The notes under the pieces: model-generated | Database searches by the model: none | The model's input: only the letters and a program-made list of their open reading frames with translations | What the model was told of the DNA's origin: nothing | Shown: piece by piece, positions 8,749 through 16,921 of the stretch | How the letters are laid out: the number at the start of each line of letters is the position of its first letter | Numbering within the stretch: the first letter of the stretch is position 1 | Translations under genes and position numbers: made by a program | NCBI RefSeq assembly: GCF_004963255.1 | Contig: NZ_SUGA01000003.1 | Coordinates: forward strand, 62,001-126,000 | DNA length: 64,000 nucleotides | From: Mesorhizobium sp. | Lineage (GTDB): Bacteria > Pseudomonadota > Alphaproteobacteria > Rhizobiales > Rhizobiaceae | Direction: 5' to 3'

Positions 8749-9681
8749 CTAAGCCATCTCGGCCACCGGCATCTTGCAGACCTGCATAAGGGCGGCGAGC
8801 TGGCGTTCCTCATCCGCTGTCAGGTCGAGCAGCGGCGAGCGGACCGGTCCGCAGTCGATGCCGGCAATGCGCGCGCCCGCCTTGACGATCGACACTGCAT
8901 AACCGGCGCGCCGGTTGCGGATGGCGAGATAGGGCAGAAAGAACGAGCGGATGAGATCGTCGACCTCGGCCTTGCGGCCTGCCCGCAAGGCGTTGAAGAA
9001 ACGCAGCGCGACCTCGGGCGCGAAATTGTAGATGGCCGACGAATAGGTCGTCATGCCGATCGCCGCCGCGGCGCTGGCATGGACCTCGGCCGTCGGCATG
9101 CCTCCGATGAAGACCAGCCGGTCGCCCATGCGATAGCGCGTGGCGGTGAGCAGCTCGATGTCGCCGACGCCGTCCTTGAAGCCGATCAAGTTAGGGCAAT
9201 CCTGCGCCACGCGCTCGAGCGTCTCGGGCGTCAGAATGGCATTGTCGCGGTTGTAGGCGATCACGCCGATGCCGATCGCGCGGCAGATGGTGGTGAGATG
9301 GCGGCGCAGGCCCTCCTGCTCGGACTTGACCAGATAGGGCGGCAGCACCAGCAGGCCATCGGCGCCATTGGCCTCGGCCGCCTTGGCGAACTCCACCGCC
9401 ATATGCGTGCCATAGCCGACGCCGGCGAGCAGCGGCAGGGTCTTGGGCACTTCGTGCGAGGCCGAGCGCACGACGCGTTTGTACTCCTCGAGCGTCAGCG
9501 AAAAGAACTCGCCGGTGCCGCCGGCGGCAAAAAGCCCGCTCGCTCCGGCGGCGCCCTGAGCGGCGACATGGGCGCGATAGCCGTCTTCGTTGAAGGCGCC
9601 GTTCCGGTCGAAGAAAGTCAGCGGAAAGGACAGCAGTCCGCGGCCAAGGGATTTCATCAGTTCGGTCGGAGAGAAGGTCAA
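8749..9681 (-). CDS. kdgD: 5-dehydro-4-deoxyglucarate dehydratase
   Basis: The roughly 310-residue member of the DHDPS/NAL aldolase family dehydrates and decarboxylates 5-dehydro-4-deoxyglucarate to 2-oxoglutarate semialdehyde. GLLSFPLTFFD near the N-terminus and ASGLFAAGGTGEFFSLT (47-63) are typical of KdgD. Schiff-base Lys169 (IGFKDGVGD) and Tyr143 (IAYNRDN) are present. The start is taken as TTG at 9681 because GGAG lies 7 nt upstream. An upstream TTG (9699) and a downstream ATG (9657) are alternatives, the latter truncating conserved sequence. It follows the importer 2 ATPase by about 75 nt and is probably co-transcribed, linking importer 2 to aldarate catabolism. Confidence 0.88.
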   Translation of the reverse strand: MTFSPTELMKSLGRGLLSFPLTFFDRNGAFNEDGYRAHVAAQGAAGASGLFAAGGTGEFFSLTLEEYKRVVRSASHEVPKTLPLLAGVGYGTHMAVEFAKAAEANGADGLLVLPPYLVKSEQEGLRRHLTTICRAIGIGVIAYNRDNAILTPETLERVAQDCPNLIGFKDGVGDIELLTATRYRMGDRLVFIGGMPTAEVHASAAAAIGMTTYSSAIYNFAPEVALRFFNALRAGRKAEVDDLIRSFFLPYLAIRNRRAGYAVSIVKAGARIAGIDCGPVRSPLLDLTADEERQLAALMQVCKMPVAEMA

Positions 9682-9757
9682 AGGGTGTGCTCCATGCAAG
9701 GGCCGGCGGATGGGTGTCTACCCGGCTGGGATTGTTCTGGCGGTGACTATCGCGGCT

Positions 9758-10585
9758 TCATGCGGGGCCGGGCCGCACTTGCGCCGCGGCGGCGTCGATC
9801 GCCTTGCGGCCGAGGCCCGACTTGACGATGCGGATCAACTCCTCCTCGCTGGTATCGGCTGTCGAGGCGTCGAGCGCGATCTCGCCCGAATGCAGGAAGT
9901 TGATGCGGTCGCAGACCTCGAAAATCTGGTTGTAGTTGTGCACGATCAGGATCACCGAGACCTGGCGCTGCTGGCGCAGGTTCTGGATGAGACCCAGCAC
10001 ATGCGCGCTCTCGCGCACGCCGAGCGCGGCCAGCGGCTCGTCGAGCACCAGGATTTTCGGCGACGAATAGATCGAGCGGGCCACCGCGATGCACTGGCGC
10101 TGGCCGCCGGACAGAAGGTCGACGGTGCTGTTGACGGAGGGGATCGAGATGCCCAGCGTGTCGAGATAGAGCTGCGCCTGCTCGCGCATCTTCCTGTTGT
10201 CGAGCAGGTTCAGTCCGAGCACGCGCTTGTGGTACTCGCGTCCCAGGAACATGTTGTGGAAGACGCTGAGGTCACCGATCAGCGCCAGGTCCTGGTAGAC
10301 GGTCTCGATGCCATGCGCGCGGGCGTCGCGCGGCGAGGCGAACCGCACCTCCTTGCCTTGTGAGACGATCGTGCCGGTATCGGGCTGGTGGAAGCCGGAC
10401 AGGATCTTGATCAGGGTCGACTTGCCGGCGCCGTTGTCGCCGACCAGGGCCAGCACTTCGCCCTGGCGCAGCCTGATCGAGACGTCGACCAGGGCTGTCA
10501 CGGCGCCAAAGCTCTTGGAGATGTTGGTCATCTCCAGCACGACAGGCGCATCGGGCGCCAGCGGCGGAATAGTTTGCGTGTTCAT
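9758..10585 (-). CDS. Sugar ABC transporter ATPase, single domain (importer 2)
   Basis: The 275-residue ATPase has one nucleotide-binding domain: Walker A GDNGAGKST (49-57), signature LSGGQRQCIAVARS and Walker B ILVLDEPLAALG. Most CUT2 ATPases have about 500 residues with two domains. The single-domain form is known from the FrcBCA fructose importer of Sinorhizobium, which this three-gene set resembles in layout. The start MNTQTIPP overlaps the permease stop by 4 nt (ATGA), indicating translational coupling. The much longer open frame upstream lies over the permease and is rejected. Confidence 0.9.
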   Translation of the reverse strand: MNTQTIPPLAPDAPVVLEMTNISKSFGAVTALVDVSIRLRQGEVLALVGDNGAGKSTLIKILSGFHQPDTGTIVSQGKEVRFASPRDARAHGIETVYQDLALIGDLSVFHNMFLGREYHKRVLGLNLLDNRKMREQAQLYLDTLGISIPSVNSTVDLLSGGQRQCIAVARSIYSSPKILVLDEPLAALGVRESAHVLGLIQNLRQQRQVSVILIVHNYNQIFEVCDRINFLHSGEIALDASTADTSEEELIRIVKSGLGRKAIDAAAAQVRPGPA

Positions 10586-11655
10586 ACGCGCCTCCGCGTG
10601 CGCAGGCGGTCGACCTGGATAGAGAGGATCATGGCGGCGATGATCGCCGCGCCGAGATAAATGTCGGAGACGGTCGCCTGGGCGCCGATCATGACCAGCC
10701 CGTTGTTGAGCGAGGCGACAACGAAGGCGCCGATCAGCGCGCCGATCACGGTGCCCGAGCCGCCCAGCAGCGAGGTGCCGCCGATGACCGCCGCCGCGAT
10801 CGCCTGCAACGTCAGGAAGGGACTGCCCGCCTGCGGGTCGGCCGAGGTGAATTGCGCCGTGTTGATGATGCCGGCAAAGGCGGCGCAGCCGCCGGCGATC
10901 ATGAAATTGTAGATCTTCATCCGGTCGGTGCGCACGCCGATCTCGCGCGCGCCGATGATGTTGCTTCCGGTCGCAATCGTGTGCAGGCCGAAGGTGGTGC
11001 GGTTGAGCACCAGGGCCAGCACCAGCACGACCAGCAGCGCCCACAGGAAGGGTGTGAAAGCGGTGACGCCATGCCAGGACAAAAGCGCATCCGTCGGCTG
11101 GTAGAGGCTCTGGCCGAAGATCGCGTTGAAAGGCTGCTCGACCGGCGCCACGATCGGCTGGCTGTTGTAGATCGACACCACGATGCCTTGCAGGAAGAAC
11201 AGTGTTCCGACCGTGGTGATCAGGGACGGTACCTTGAAGCGCACGGTCACGATGCCGTTGATGGCGCCGACGAGGATGCCGATCAGCACACCGATCACCG
11301 CACCGACGGCCAAAGGCACCCCGTAGGTCACCGACAGCAGCGCCATGATGTAGGGCGCGATGGAGAAGATGGCGCTGAGCGACAGGTCGATCTCGCCGGT
11401 GATCATCAGCATGACTTCGGCCGTGGCGATCAAGCCCAGCCGGCCGGTGTCGCGCAGCACCACGCTCATGAACGAGGGCGACAGGAAACCTCCGTCGCTG
11501 CCGAGCTGGAAATAGATCACCAGCACGATGGCGACGACGGCGATGCTGGCCTCGCGGTAGCGCGACAACAGGATGAGCAGTTGCTCCCGCATTGTCCGGG
11601 GGACCTTGACGCCAACGGCGTTCTTCTTCGTTGGCTGTATTGCGGTGGGCGGCAA
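10582..11655 (-). CDS. CUT2-family sugar ABC transporter permease (importer 2)
   Basis: The 357-residue inner-membrane permease of the RbsC/FrcC type has the motif region ITGEIDLSLSA, where GEIDLS replaces GGIDLS, and IGGTSLLGGSGTVIG near the C-terminus. Ten or so hydrophobic segments follow a basic, hydrophilic N-terminal tail of about 30 residues. An internal ATG (MREQLLIL) is a possible shorter start. It follows the binding-protein gene after 124 nt containing a strong hairpin, and overlaps the ATPase start by 4 nt. Confidence 0.9.
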   Translation of the reverse strand: MPPTAIQPTKKNAVGVKVPRTMREQLLILLSRYREASIAVVAIVLVIYFQLGSDGGFLSPSFMSVVLRDTGRLGLIATAEVMLMITGEIDLSLSAIFSIAPYIMALLSVTYGVPLAVGAVIGVLIGILVGAINGIVTVRFKVPSLITTVGTLFFLQGIVVSIYNSQPIVAPVEQPFNAIFGQSLYQPTDALLSWHGVTAFTPFLWALLVVLVLALVLNRTTFGLHTIATGSNIIGAREIGVRTDRMKIYNFMIAGGCAAFAGIINTAQFTSADPQAGSPFLTLQAIAAAVIGGTSLLGGSGTVIGALIGAFVVASLNNGLVMIGAQATVSDIYLGAAIIAAMILSIQVDRLRTRRRV

Positions 11656-11713
11656 GCTTGTCTTCCTGGTTCGATGCGAGGCAAGTTCATCGGTAGCGTG
11701 CTATGCATCCGCG

Positions 11714-11763
11714 GCCGATGCCCTCGCCACCCCATCGCGAGATGAGATGGCGAGGGGATCGGC
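11714..11763 (-). terminator. Long hairpin between binding-protein and permease genes (importer 2)
   Basis: GCCGATGCCCTCGCCA (11714-11729) pairs with TGGCGAGGGGATCGGC (11748-11763) with one mismatch in 16. There is no strong T run on the minus strand, so it is better read as an mRNA-stabilising or attenuating stem that keeps binding-protein expression above that of the membrane genes. Confidence 0.6.
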
Positions 11764-11779
11764 AGGGAGCTGTTAGGGC

Positions 11780-12853
11780 TCAGGTCGGCTCGGCGTCGCT
11801 GCGGCCCTCGAAGCGCGTCTTGCCGACATAGGCGTCGACATTGTCCTTGGTCACATAGGCCTGGCTGGTGTCGCTGTTGGCCGGGCCGACGAGACCGCCG
11901 GAGAGCTTGTAGAGATACATCTGCTGCACCGGCAGGAAGCCCTGCAGATAGGCCTGCTGGTCGGTGGTGAAGTTGACGTCGCCCGACTTGATGAAGTCCA
12001 GCGTCTGCGGAAACAGGTCGAAGCCGGCGACCGCGCCGCCGCCCTTCACCAGGCCGTATTTGTTGGAGATGAAGCCGCAGGCATAGGTGTCGGAACCGCC
12101 GGTGCCGAACATGCCGTTCACGTTCTTGTGGCTGAGATAATAGCTTTCGACGCGCGAGATTTCCGTTGCCGGATCCGGGCCGGTGTTGACGACGTCGTAA
12201 GTGACGCCGCTGTTGGAGTCCTTGATCGCCTGGATATAGCCGTCGAGGCGCGGCTGCGTGTTGAGCGAGCCAGGCACGCCGATCGACAGCATGACGTGGC
12301 CGCCTTTGGGGATCAGCTTCAGCCATTTCAGCGCCGAGTTGTAGCCCGACTGATAGAGCGGCTGGCCGACATAGGAAAGCCGCTTGTTCGGACTGCCGAC
12401 GGGCACGTCGGCATTGAAGGCGACCACCGGGATGCCGGCCTGAGCCGCCATTTCGGTGGCGGCGTCGAAAGCCGTCGGATCGACCAGGCACACCGCGATG
12501 CCGTCCGACTTCTGCGCGATCGCCGTCTGCATGGCGCTGACCATTTCGGAGACGACGTTCTTCTGCGAACCCGTCCACTGGTAGCTGCAGCCGAAGGCGG
12601 CGCAGGCGTCCTGGATGCCATAGACAGTCGGCGTGAAGAACTGATCCAGCGTCACATGGCAGACGAAATGGAATTTGTAGGGCTTCTTCGGCAGGCCAGC
12701 CGATGAATCAGCTGCTTTTGCCGCGCTGATGCCCGCCAGTCCGCCGGCAAGGCCGGCGGCGCCGAGGCCGAGCTTGCCGGCCAGCGCGAAGGCGCCGCGC
12801 CGGCTCATCGCGGCGTTCGCCAAGTCCATGTGGTTCTTCGTTTCGTCGTTCAC
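11780..12853 (-). CDS. Sugar ABC transporter substrate-binding protein, Tat-exported (importer 2)
   Basis: The 357-residue periplasmic protein starts at a GTG with GGGAGGAAGCA upstream. SRRGAFALAG (17-26) followed by a Gly/Ala-rich hydrophobic stretch and AKAADS is a twin-arginine signal peptide. The mature part is a Peripla_BP_4 fold (YGIQDACAAFGCSYQWTG, DGIAVCLVDPTAFD, GIPVVAFNADV), as in FrcB-type proteins. It is the first gene of the importer 2 operon and is divergent from the aldo/keto reductase. The ligand is unknown; a fructose-like sugar or sugar alcohol is possible by analogy. Confidence 0.9.
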   Translation of the reverse strand: MNDETKNHMDLANAAMSRRGAFALAGKLGLGAAGLAGGLAGISAAKAADSSAGLPKKPYKFHFVCHVTLDQFFTPTVYGIQDACAAFGCSYQWTGSQKNVVSEMVSAMQTAIAQKSDGIAVCLVDPTAFDAATEMAAQAGIPVVAFNADVPVGSPNKRLSYVGQPLYQSGYNSALKWLKLIPKGGHVMLSIGVPGSLNTQPRLDGYIQAIKDSNSGVTYDVVNTGPDPATEISRVESYYLSHKNVNGMFGTGGSDTYACGFISNKYGLVKGGGAVAGFDLFPQTLDFIKSGDVNFTTDQQAYLQGFLPVQQMYLYKLSGGLVGPANSDTSQAYVTKDNVDAYVGKTRFEGRSDAEPT

Positions 12854-12882
12854 TGCTTCCTCCCTTTTGCGGGCTTACCCGC

Positions 12883-12916
12883 TTGTATGTCATGTGGTTA
12901 CATTGTTATATGACAA
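12883..12916. promoter_or_regulatory. Two TTGTATGACAA-like sites in the importer 2 divergent promoter
   Basis: TTGTATGTCAT (12883-12893) and TTATATGACAA (12906-12916) lie 30-60 bp upstream of the importer 2 binding-protein start and about 105 bp upstream of the aldo/keto reductase. They match the importer 1 site at 5303 at 9 and 10 of 11 positions. They are candidate operators for the GntR regulator at 8000; this is inferred only. Confidence 0.38.
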
Positions 12917-13019
12917 GTTAGGTGTCAATGGTCTTTCGACGCGGATTGATGGCGGGCTCTCGGGCGAAATCGCCGCCGGCTGGCCGGCTCGGACAAAACA
13001 GGGATCAAGGGAAGCAAAG

Positions 13020-14048
13020 ATGGCTGAAATCGAGTTCAGGACTGTTGCGAAGAATGGGCTTGAGGTGACGACGATCGGACTCGGCGGCACGGGGCTCGGC
13101 AACATGTATCGCGCCGTCGATACAGATGCCGCGGTCAACACCGTGCACGCAGCCTATGACAGCGGCATCCGTTATTTCGACACCGCCCCTGTCTACGGTT
13201 TCGGCGTCAGCGAGACGCGGTTGGGCCTTGCGATCCAATCGCTACCCCGCGCCGACATCGTCATCTCATCCAAGATCGGCTACGACCTTGTGCCGATCCC
13301 GCCCGAGGAGCTGAAGCCTGCGCTGTGGGACCAGCCGGGCTCCTTCCGCGCCGAGTTCGACTATTCGCGCGATGCCGTGATGCGTTCGCTCGAAGGCACA
13401 CTGAAGCGGCTCGGCACCGACTATATCGACATGATCTCGATCCACGATCCGGACGAGGCAATCCATTTCGGCCCCGGCGAGGACCCCTACGCCAGGAGCC
13501 GTTTTCGCGAGGCCATGGACGGCGCCTATCCCGCGCTCGACGAGCTACGGTCGCAGGGCGTCATCAAGGCGGTCGGCGTTGGCATCAACCAGTGGCAGAT
13601 GCTGTCTGATTTCGTCGTCGCAGGGGAATTCGACTATTTCCTGCTCGCCGGCCGCTACACGCTGCTCGAGCAGGAGCCGCTGGCGACCTTGCTGCCGCTC
13701 TGCGAGCAGCGCGGCACCAGGATCATCATCGGCGGTCCCTACAATTCGGGCATCCTGGCGACGGGTGCCGTCAAGGGCGCGACCTTCAACACCCGGCCGG
13801 CGCCCGAACCGGTGCTGGAGCGGGTGCGTCGGATCGAGGCGATCTGCGCCCGCCATAAGGTGTCGTTGCCGGCGGCGGCGCTGCAGTTCCCACTCGGCCA
13901 TCCGTTGGTGTCGAGCGTCATTCCCGGCGCCCGGTCGGCGGACGAGCTCGAGCAGAACCTTGCCTATCTGCGCGAGGACATCCCATCCAGCTTGTGGACC
14001 GACCTCAGAGACAGCGGATTGATTGCGCAGGGCGCCCCCTTCCCATGA
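13020..14048 (+). CDS. Aldo/keto reductase (L-fucose/D-threo-aldose dehydrogenase-like)
   Basis: The 342-residue (alpha/beta)8-barrel oxidoreductase has the AKR tetrad: Asp54 and Tyr59 (FDTAPVYG), Lys85 (ISSKIG) and His142 (SIHDPDE). The overall pattern (GLGGTGLGNMY at the N-terminus, LAGRYTLLEQEPLATLLPLC) fits the D-threo-aldose 1-dehydrogenase/pyridoxal 4-dehydrogenase branch, which oxidises an aldose to a lactone with NAD(P). The ATG at 13020 has AGGGAAG upstream; a long upstream extension of the frame crosses the divergent promoter and is rejected. Divergence from importer 2 suggests that it oxidises the imported sugar. Confidence 0.85.
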   Translation: MAEIEFRTVAKNGLEVTTIGLGGTGLGNMYRAVDTDAAVNTVHAAYDSGIRYFDTAPVYGFGVSETRLGLAIQSLPRADIVISSKIGYDLVPIPPEELKPALWDQPGSFRAEFDYSRDAVMRSLEGTLKRLGTDYIDMISIHDPDEAIHFGPGEDPYARSRFREAMDGAYPALDELRSQGVIKAVGVGINQWQMLSDFVVAGEFDYFLLAGRYTLLEQEPLATLLPLCEQRGTRIIIGGPYNSGILATGAVKGATFNTRPAPEPVLERVRRIEAICARHKVSLPAAALQFPLGHPLVSSVIPGARSADELEQNLAYLREDIPSSLWTDLRDSGLIAQGAPFP

Positions 14049-14177
14049 CCAACGAAGGTTGATGCGCATTCATCGTCCGGTTGTACATCTCAAATGGAGT
14101 GCAGAACGGTCGATTTCCGCCTGCGGATCGAATGACCGCTTTCGGCGGATATCGATGCGGTGCGCATGGGCTTCAAT

Positions 14178-14435
14178 AGGCGCAAAGCGGTCATCGGTGG
14201 CTGTGTAACAAACTGCGCAACAAACGAAAAGAAAAACTCAACGATTTCAATGCTTTACGCGCCAATTCGAAGACGCTCTCTCCGCCAGAAATTTTACTAA
14301 TACATCAATGTTTTCATGTGCTTAGATTATTAGTGGAGTGCTTCAAGATCGAAGCGACCTTAATCTGCGTAACAAACCGCCAAGAATCCGCTCAGTCCGC
14401 CACAGCGTCGCTCAACGTCGAGGTGATCAGCATCC
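14178..14435 (+). repeat. Direct repeat copy A with tRNA-Ser-tail-like core
   Basis: About 258 bp, matched in the same orientation at 58845-59105. The best-conserved block is 29 identical bases (14346-14374 and 59014-59042). The 14-mer TGYGTAACARACYG occurs at 14202-14215 and again at 14366-14379. Between them, 14266-14287 resembles the T-loop and acceptor 3' end of a tRNA-Ser gene (ends CTCTCTCCGCCA), with several differences in the T-arm. It may be an old attachment site; no recombinase gene is present. Confidence 0.75.
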
Positions 14436-14442
14436 TATTCGG

Positions 14443-14470
14443 GGCCGCAAGCAGACGTCAGCTTGCGGCC
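14443..14470. terminator. Perfect 10-bp hairpin downstream of lysR 1
   Basis: GGCCGCAAGC (14443-14452) pairs with GCTTGCGGCC (14461-14470) around an 8-nt loop. It lies about 240 bp past the lysR stop, and no clear T run follows on either strand. Its role as a terminator is uncertain. Confidence 0.4.
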
Positions 14471-14709
14471 GCAGGCTTTCGAGGGCGGAAGCCGAAGAAG
14501 ATCTTGTATATCACACGGCCTCACGGCGTGCGGGCAACGTGCGAGCGCGGGCAGGGGTTAGACCGTAACCAATGCGACGCGGCAGACCGCCTTTCGCACG
14601 GAAGAACGCCCCCCTCATGGCGAGAACCGCTGAAGCCCAAGCGGAGAATCTGCGTCCGGCAATGCCGAGGAGCGCCGTACCTTCCAGCGCGCTCGGGATG
14701 GCTCGCCCC

Positions 14710-15681
14710 TTATCCTGCTCTTCCGAGATCGTCTGCATGTTCAAGGCCAGGAGACGGCGGACGCGGCTCCCAGACTCCGAGCTTGCGCAGGACACGGACT
14801 TCATCGCGGATCAGCGTCGTCAACGCGCGTATGACCGTCGTGGTCGGCCGCTGGCTGGACGTGGCCAGAAGCAGCTCCCGCTCGATCGGCGGGTTGCGGA
14901 TGCGCCAGTAGTTGATCCTGCCTTCGGCGACGAGGTTGTGGCAGCTCGAATAGGACAGGATGGTGTAGCCTATCCCCGCCTCGACCAGCCGCAAGGTCGA
15001 GGGCATGGCGTCGACCTCGACCTCGATGTTGGGCTCGATGCCGGCGGATCCAAGGATGTGATCCAGCACCACCCGCAGTCCGTGGGGCCTTGCCGGCAGT
15101 ATCATCGGCAGCCGGGACATCACGTCGGCATCGACCGGGCCTGGCCCGAGATTGTGCGGGTCGTTTTTGGCGCCGAGCAGGAACAGTTCGTCACGCAGGA
15201 TGGGTTCGGCCAGAAGATTGTTCATCCTCGGCGCGTTGTACAAGACCGCGACGTCGATCTTGCCCATCACCAGCCATTCGAGCAAATGGCCGCTGAAGCC
15301 TTCGATCACCCTCATGCTCACTTGCGGGAACTGGGCGCGGAAATTCTGCACCAGCGGCGCCGTCAACACGACGCCGACCGAGGGCGGCATTCCGAGCACG
15401 ATAGTGCCGCGCGGGTTGGAGCGCAGCGCCGCCAGCTCCGTCTCGGCGCGCGCTGCCTGCTCTAGCAGGGCCACGGCGTAGCTTTGCAGGATCTTGCCGG
15501 CTTCCGTAAGCACAATGCCGCGGCCATTGCGATAGAGCAGCGCGACGCCGACCTTGTCCTCGAGCGACTTGATCTGACGGCTGAGCACCGGCTGGCTGAT
15601 GGAGAGCGCCACCGCCGCGCGCGAGAAACTGCCGAACTCGGCCACGGCGGTGAACAGCTGCAGTTGCTTCAGATCGAACAT
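14710..15681 (-). CDS. LysR-family transcriptional regulator (copy 1)
   Basis: The 323-residue regulator has the N-terminal LysR winged helix (LKQLQLFTAVAEFGSFSRAA, then SISQPVLSRQIKSLE, residues 4-41) and a C-terminal effector domain (GMPPSVGVVLTAPLV, VIEGFSGHLLEWLVMGKID). These blocks belong to the branch that includes Nac/TsaR-like proteins. The start MFDLKQLQ fits the family; an extension of 16 codons is rejected. It is divergent from the dehydrogenase at 15898, as LysR regulators often are from their targets. A paralogue with nearly the same block order lies at 43997-44926. Confidence 0.9.
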   Translation of the reverse strand: MFDLKQLQLFTAVAEFGSFSRAAVALSISQPVLSRQIKSLEDKVGVALLYRNGRGIVLTEAGKILQSYAVALLEQAARAETELAALRSNPRGTIVLGMPPSVGVVLTAPLVQNFRAQFPQVSMRVIEGFSGHLLEWLVMGKIDVAVLYNAPRMNNLLAEPILRDELFLLGAKNDPHNLGPGPVDADVMSRLPMILPARPHGLRVVLDHILGSAGIEPNIEVEVDAMPSTLRLVEAGIGYTILSYSSCHNLVAEGRINYWRIRNPPIERELLLATSSQRPTTTVIRALTTLIRDEVRVLRKLGVWEPRPPSPGLEHADDLGRAG

Positions 15682-15702
15682 TAAAGTGCGGCCTCTGGCT
15701 CG

Positions 15703-15719
15703 AATGCGGTAACCGCATT
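15703..15719. promoter_or_regulatory. Palindrome AATGCGGTAACCGCATT upstream of lysR 1
   Basis: Two perfect 8-bp arms surround a single central base, 21 bp upstream of the lysR start codon. The position suggests an autoregulatory operator or a site overlapping the lysR promoter. I did not find a second copy in the window. Confidence 0.4.
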
Positions 15720-15795
15720 GTTGGAGCACGCGGCAAACGCCTGAGTTTGGGACACAGAGCGACGGTTGACAAGGGAGGCCCAGCCGGCGCCTTGC

Positions 15796-15806
15796 AAAGC
15801 TGTTAT
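15796..15806. promoter_or_regulatory. LysR-type box AAAGCTGTTAT
   Basis: This 11-mer differs by one base from ATAGCTGTTAT found at 26075 and 28657, and resembles ATAGCTGCTAT at 54920. It lies in the lysR/dehydrogenase divergent promoter, 92 bp before the TTG start at 15898. LysR proteins typically bind short interrupted dyads of this size, so the adjacent LysR is the natural candidate. Confidence 0.42.
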
Positions 15807-15897
15807 GCGGCGAGCGAAGCTTATGCTGCGCTCCGGAATTGGCTTATTTGCTAGCCCATGGCCGTCTGCACGAGGCGGCCTTCCCGGAGTAAAAACT

Positions 15898-16791
15898 TTG
15901 CAGACTCGAACGCTTGGGTTCGTTGGGCTCGGCCGCATGGGCGCGCCCATGGTAAGACGGCTTGCGGAAGCGGGCCACCATGTCATCGTCCATGACCGCA
16001 GGCCGGATGCCGCCGCTGACCTGCCGGGCAACTCGATAAGCGTGGCCGCCACGGCCGCCGCCGTCGCCGACGAGGCCGAGGTGGTGTTCTGCAGCCTGCC
16101 GACGCCGCCGATCGTCAAGGAGGTCGTGCTCGGCGCCGATGGCTTGACATCGGGCTCGAAGGCCAAGGTGGTGATCGACCTGTCGACGACCGGTCCAAGC
16201 ATGGCCAAGACCATCGCGGCGGAATTGGCCGGCCGCGGCATCGCCTGGGTCGACGCGCCGGTTTCTGGCGGCATCGCCGGAGCCAGCAACGGCTCGCTCG
16301 CGGTGATGGTTTCGTGCAAGAAGTCGGTGTTCGACGAGATCGAGCCGGTGCTGGCCAATTTCGGCAAGCGCTTCTACTGCGGCGAAAACGCCGGCACCGC
16401 GCAGGTCGCCAAGCTCGGCAACAACATGATCGCGGCGGCCGTCATCCTGCTCTCCGCCGAGGCGCTGGCGATGGGCGTGAAATCCGGGCTGGACCCGCGC
16501 ATCATGTGCGACATCATCAATGCCTCGAGCGGCCGCAACAGCGCCACCCAGGACAAGTTCCCCCGCGCGGTGCTGCCGGGAACGTTCGATTTCGGCTTCG
16601 CCACCGCCCTTTCCTACAAGGACGTCCGCATGTGCGTCGACGAGGCGGAGAATCTGGGCGTGCCGATGGTCGCGGGCTCGCTGGTAAGACAGATGCTCGC
16701 CGCCACGAATGCGCGTTTCGGACCGGACTCGGACTTCACTTCGATGGTACGCATCGTCGAAGAATGGGCGGGGATAGAAATCCGCGCTTAG
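15898..16791 (+). CDS. 3-hydroxyisobutyrate dehydrogenase-family NAD(P)-dependent oxidoreductase (copy 1)
   Basis: The 297-residue beta-hydroxyacid dehydrogenase has the dinucleotide motif GLGRMG (10-15), the substrate-binding block DAPVSGGIAGASNGSLAVM (119-137) and catalytic Lys172 (AKLGNNM). The start is a TTG at 15898 with CGGAG 8 nt upstream. The frame is open further upstream, but those codons cover the LysR-binding region and are not family-like. PrpD and SDR genes follow on the same strand. The exact hydroxy acid is unknown; family members act on 3-hydroxyisobutyrate, tartronate semialdehyde or related acids. Confidence 0.87.
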   Translation: MQTRTLGFVGLGRMGAPMVRRLAEAGHHVIVHDRRPDAAADLPGNSISVAATAAAVADEAEVVFCSLPTPPIVKEVVLGADGLTSGSKAKVVIDLSTTGPSMAKTIAAELAGRGIAWVDAPVSGGIAGASNGSLAVMVSCKKSVFDEIEPVLANFGKRFYCGENAGTAQVAKLGNNMIAAAVILLSAEALAMGVKSGLDPRIMCDIINASSGRNSATQDKFPRAVLPGTFDFGFATALSYKDVRMCVDEAENLGVPMVAGSLVRQMLAATNARFGPDSDFTSMVRIVEEWAGIEIRA

Positions 16792-16888
16792 AGCGGTTCA
16801 GCGCTTCACGGAACCGCTGAACCGCTCTAAGTCTTTGTTTTTACGCAATTCCGGGCGGAAAACCGTTCCACACTTTTCCTGGAATTGC
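16788..16888. repeat. Mosaic intergenic repeat with terminator hairpin
   Basis: TTAGAGCGGTTCAGC (16788-16802) pairs perfectly with GCTGAACCGCTCTAA (16816-16830), followed by GTCTTTGTTTTT, which gives a good terminator overlapping the dehydrogenase stop codon. A second stem follows: GCAATTCC (16845-16852) with GGAATTGC (16881-16888). The combination matches my memory of a repeat dispersed through Rhizobiales intergenic regions. A genome-wide count would confirm it. Confidence 0.7.
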
Positions 16889-16921
16889 TCTGAAGGGCTG
16901 GACCCGCGGAGGACTTGGGGA

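Larger units (their letters stand above)
14049..14709. other. Non-coding stretch with inverted repeat, repeat copy A and hairpin
   Basis: No convincing gene lies in these 661 bp between the aldo/keto reductase and the convergent lysR gene. It contains an 11-bp perfect inverted repeat (ATGACCGCTTT at 14132-14142 against AAAGCGGTCAT at 14184-14194), repeat copy A (14178-14435) and a perfect 10-bp hairpin (14443-14470). The part from 14200 to 14340 is visibly more AT-rich than its surroundings. From 14471 to 14709 I see nothing recognisable. Confidence 0.7.

Noticed and set aside
14266..14287. A tRNA-Ser gene at repeat A, and likewise at 58933-58955
   Set aside because: Only the 3' end is present. 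The acceptor 5' strand, D-arm, anticodon arm and variable arm are missing, so these are fragments, not tRNA genes.
15766..15897. An upstream start for the dehydrogenase at 15898
   Set aside because: The 44 added codons cover the operator region, lack family similarity and lack a ribosome-binding site, whereas the TTG has CGGAG at good spacing.
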